From Bin5 sp022827195 (GTDB lineage Bacteria; Chloroflexota; Anaerolineae; Caldilineales; Caldilineaceae), in NCBI GenBank assembly GCA_965208275.1, contig OZ242331.1, positions 3,596,001 through 3,660,000 on the forward strand: a stretch of 64,000 bases of DNA. The letters are read 5' to 3'. The notes beneath the pieces were generated by a model. That model was given only the letters and a program-made list of their open reading frames with translations, did not search any database and had not been told where the DNA came from. This document shows positions 63,262 through 64,000 of the stretch, piece by piece; positions within the stretch are counted from its first letter, which is position 1, and every line of letters starts with the position of its first letter. The position numbers were made by a program, and so were the translations under genes.

Positions 63262-64000
63262 CTAGTTTCTCGGCGCGCGGAAGCCGTTGGCCTCCGCCTC
63301 CTCCACGGTGCAGAACCAGAGGTCGCCCTCGTTCGCCTTCATGTTCACCCGCGCGTAGGAGGGCGATTCCCCTTCAATATGGTAGATCTTCGTATCGTTC
63401 CTCGTGTTCACATTGCCCTTGATATTGCATGACGGGTCGGGCTTGCTCACGCAGCCCTGCGGGCAGCCAACCTGCGCGTCCTGCCCCGATCCCGTCCGGA
63501 CAGGCGTCGGATGCGACGTGGGCGTTGGCGTCGGGTCAAATGTGAGCGTGCAGGCCGACCAGAGCCCGACGCCGGCCAGCAGCGCGTTCTCGGCCGCCTC
63601 CCGCGACATGTCCGCGTACTTGCCAGGGTTGCCATAGTCGTTGTAGACCGCCAGCCCCTCCTCCAGCAGCCGCAGGTTCCACAACACGGACCCCTCGTCC
63701 GTCTCCACCCACACATAGGCGAGCACACGGTCGAACCGGTCTCGGCCCATCGCCTCGATGCCGATTTGCTGCCCCAGCAGCGTCTTGGTGGATTCCGACG
63801 CCTGCGCGCCGAAGCACTCCTCAGGCCGGTTCGGATGCACCGTCTCCGGCGTATCCACGTCCAGCAGCCGAACCCTCTCCTCCACCCCGTCCTCGAAGCG
63901 CATGGTCAGCGTATCGCCGTCAGCCACCCGCACGACCAGGCCCCACACGGCCTCCTCCGGCAGGTTGGTAAAGACGGTTACCCTTGCCGGCCTGACGGCT
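63262..64000 (-). CDS. thermonuclease (SNase-like) family protein, N-terminus cut by window
   Basis: The frame is open past 64000, so the start is not seen. SNase core: VVRVADGDTL, VRLLDVDTPET (catalytic Arg/Asp/Glu) and GRDRFDRVLAYVWV. After residue ~145 a T/P stretch leads to a C-terminal module (CNIKGNVNTRNDTKIYHI; EEAEANGFRAPRN) common to extended thermonuclease proteins. Probably a secreted or surface nuclease. Confidence 0.82.
   Translation of the reverse strand, partial: AVRPARVTVFTNLPEEAVWGLVVRVADGDTLTMRFEDGVEERVRLLDVDTPETVHPNRPEECFGAQASESTKTLLGQQIGIEAMGRDRFDRVLAYVWVETDEGSVLWNLRLLEEGLAVYNDYGNPGKYADMSREAAENALLAGVGLWSACTLTFDPTPTPTSHPTPVRTGSGQDAQVGCPQGCVSKPDPSCNIKGNVNTRNDTKIYHIEGESPSYARVNMKANEGDLWFCTVEEAEANGFRAPRN

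Overview
The window looks like chromosomal DNA of a high-GC bacterium, most probably a Chloroflexota of the Anaerolineae/Caldilineales kind. This is an inference from Thr/Pro-rich PTPTDTP-type tails on lipoproteins, many substrate-binding lipoproteins next to SDR and hydroxyacid dehydrogenases, a GT39-like membrane protein with a C-terminal beta domain, and the primary sigma factor. No rRNA, tRNA or CRISPR array was found.

Layout. 1-2.3 kb (+): end of a BNR propeller protein, a DhnA/LsrF-type aldolase and a D-2-hydroxyacid dehydrogenase. 2.3-4.1 kb: decayed genes and an IS5-type element whose transposase needs a +1 frameshift. 4.1-6.4 kb (+): a membrane glycosyltransferase. 6.7-30.8 kb (almost all -): catabolic operons. 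These hold a ribose-type ABC importer with RraA-like, Ldh-type, SDR, VOC and RhaM-like enzymes, two oligopeptide-type ABC systems (one with a permease-ATPase fusion), a P450, a Gfo/Idh/MocA oxidoreductase, a cupin, an LLM oxidoreductase and two SDRs. 31.4-40.3 kb (+): a MalEFG-like sugar importer (no ATPase in the cluster) with SDR, DUF4432 epimerase-like, SMP-30 lactonase, MDR dehydrogenase, hydroxyacid dehydrogenase and a lone MNT nucleotidyltransferase; a sugar-phosphate isomerase follows on -. 41.3-43 kb (-): a double-PA14 lipoprotein with a long repeat tail.

43.6-64 kb is more core. A sigma factor fused to a bifunctional-nuclease (DUF151) domain faces the arginine cluster argC-trmH-argB-argD-GNAT-carA (-). 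That cluster is preceded by a sigma70-type promoter, a 17-codon leader peptide with four consecutive Arg codons, and mutually exclusive antiterminator and terminator hairpins: a classical ribosome-mediated attenuator for arginine. Next comes an OsmC-family gene with an in-frame TGA exactly at the catalytic cysteine, followed by a SECIS-like hairpin, so a probable selenoprotein. A perfect 16-bp parS sequence lies just upstream of a methyltransferase gene. Then come rpoD-like sigma, MazG-like, gyrB, a membrane protein, murA (Asp in place of the catalytic Cys), a GPH-type transporter that appears to start at ATT, an SH3b lipoprotein, a PQQ-repeat pseudogene and a thermonuclease cut by the window end.

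Several spacers carry short heptanucleotide repeats (AGTGGYC-like) and two hairpin repeat families. The parS site near gyrB suggests the right end lies in an origin-proximal part of the chromosome (inference).
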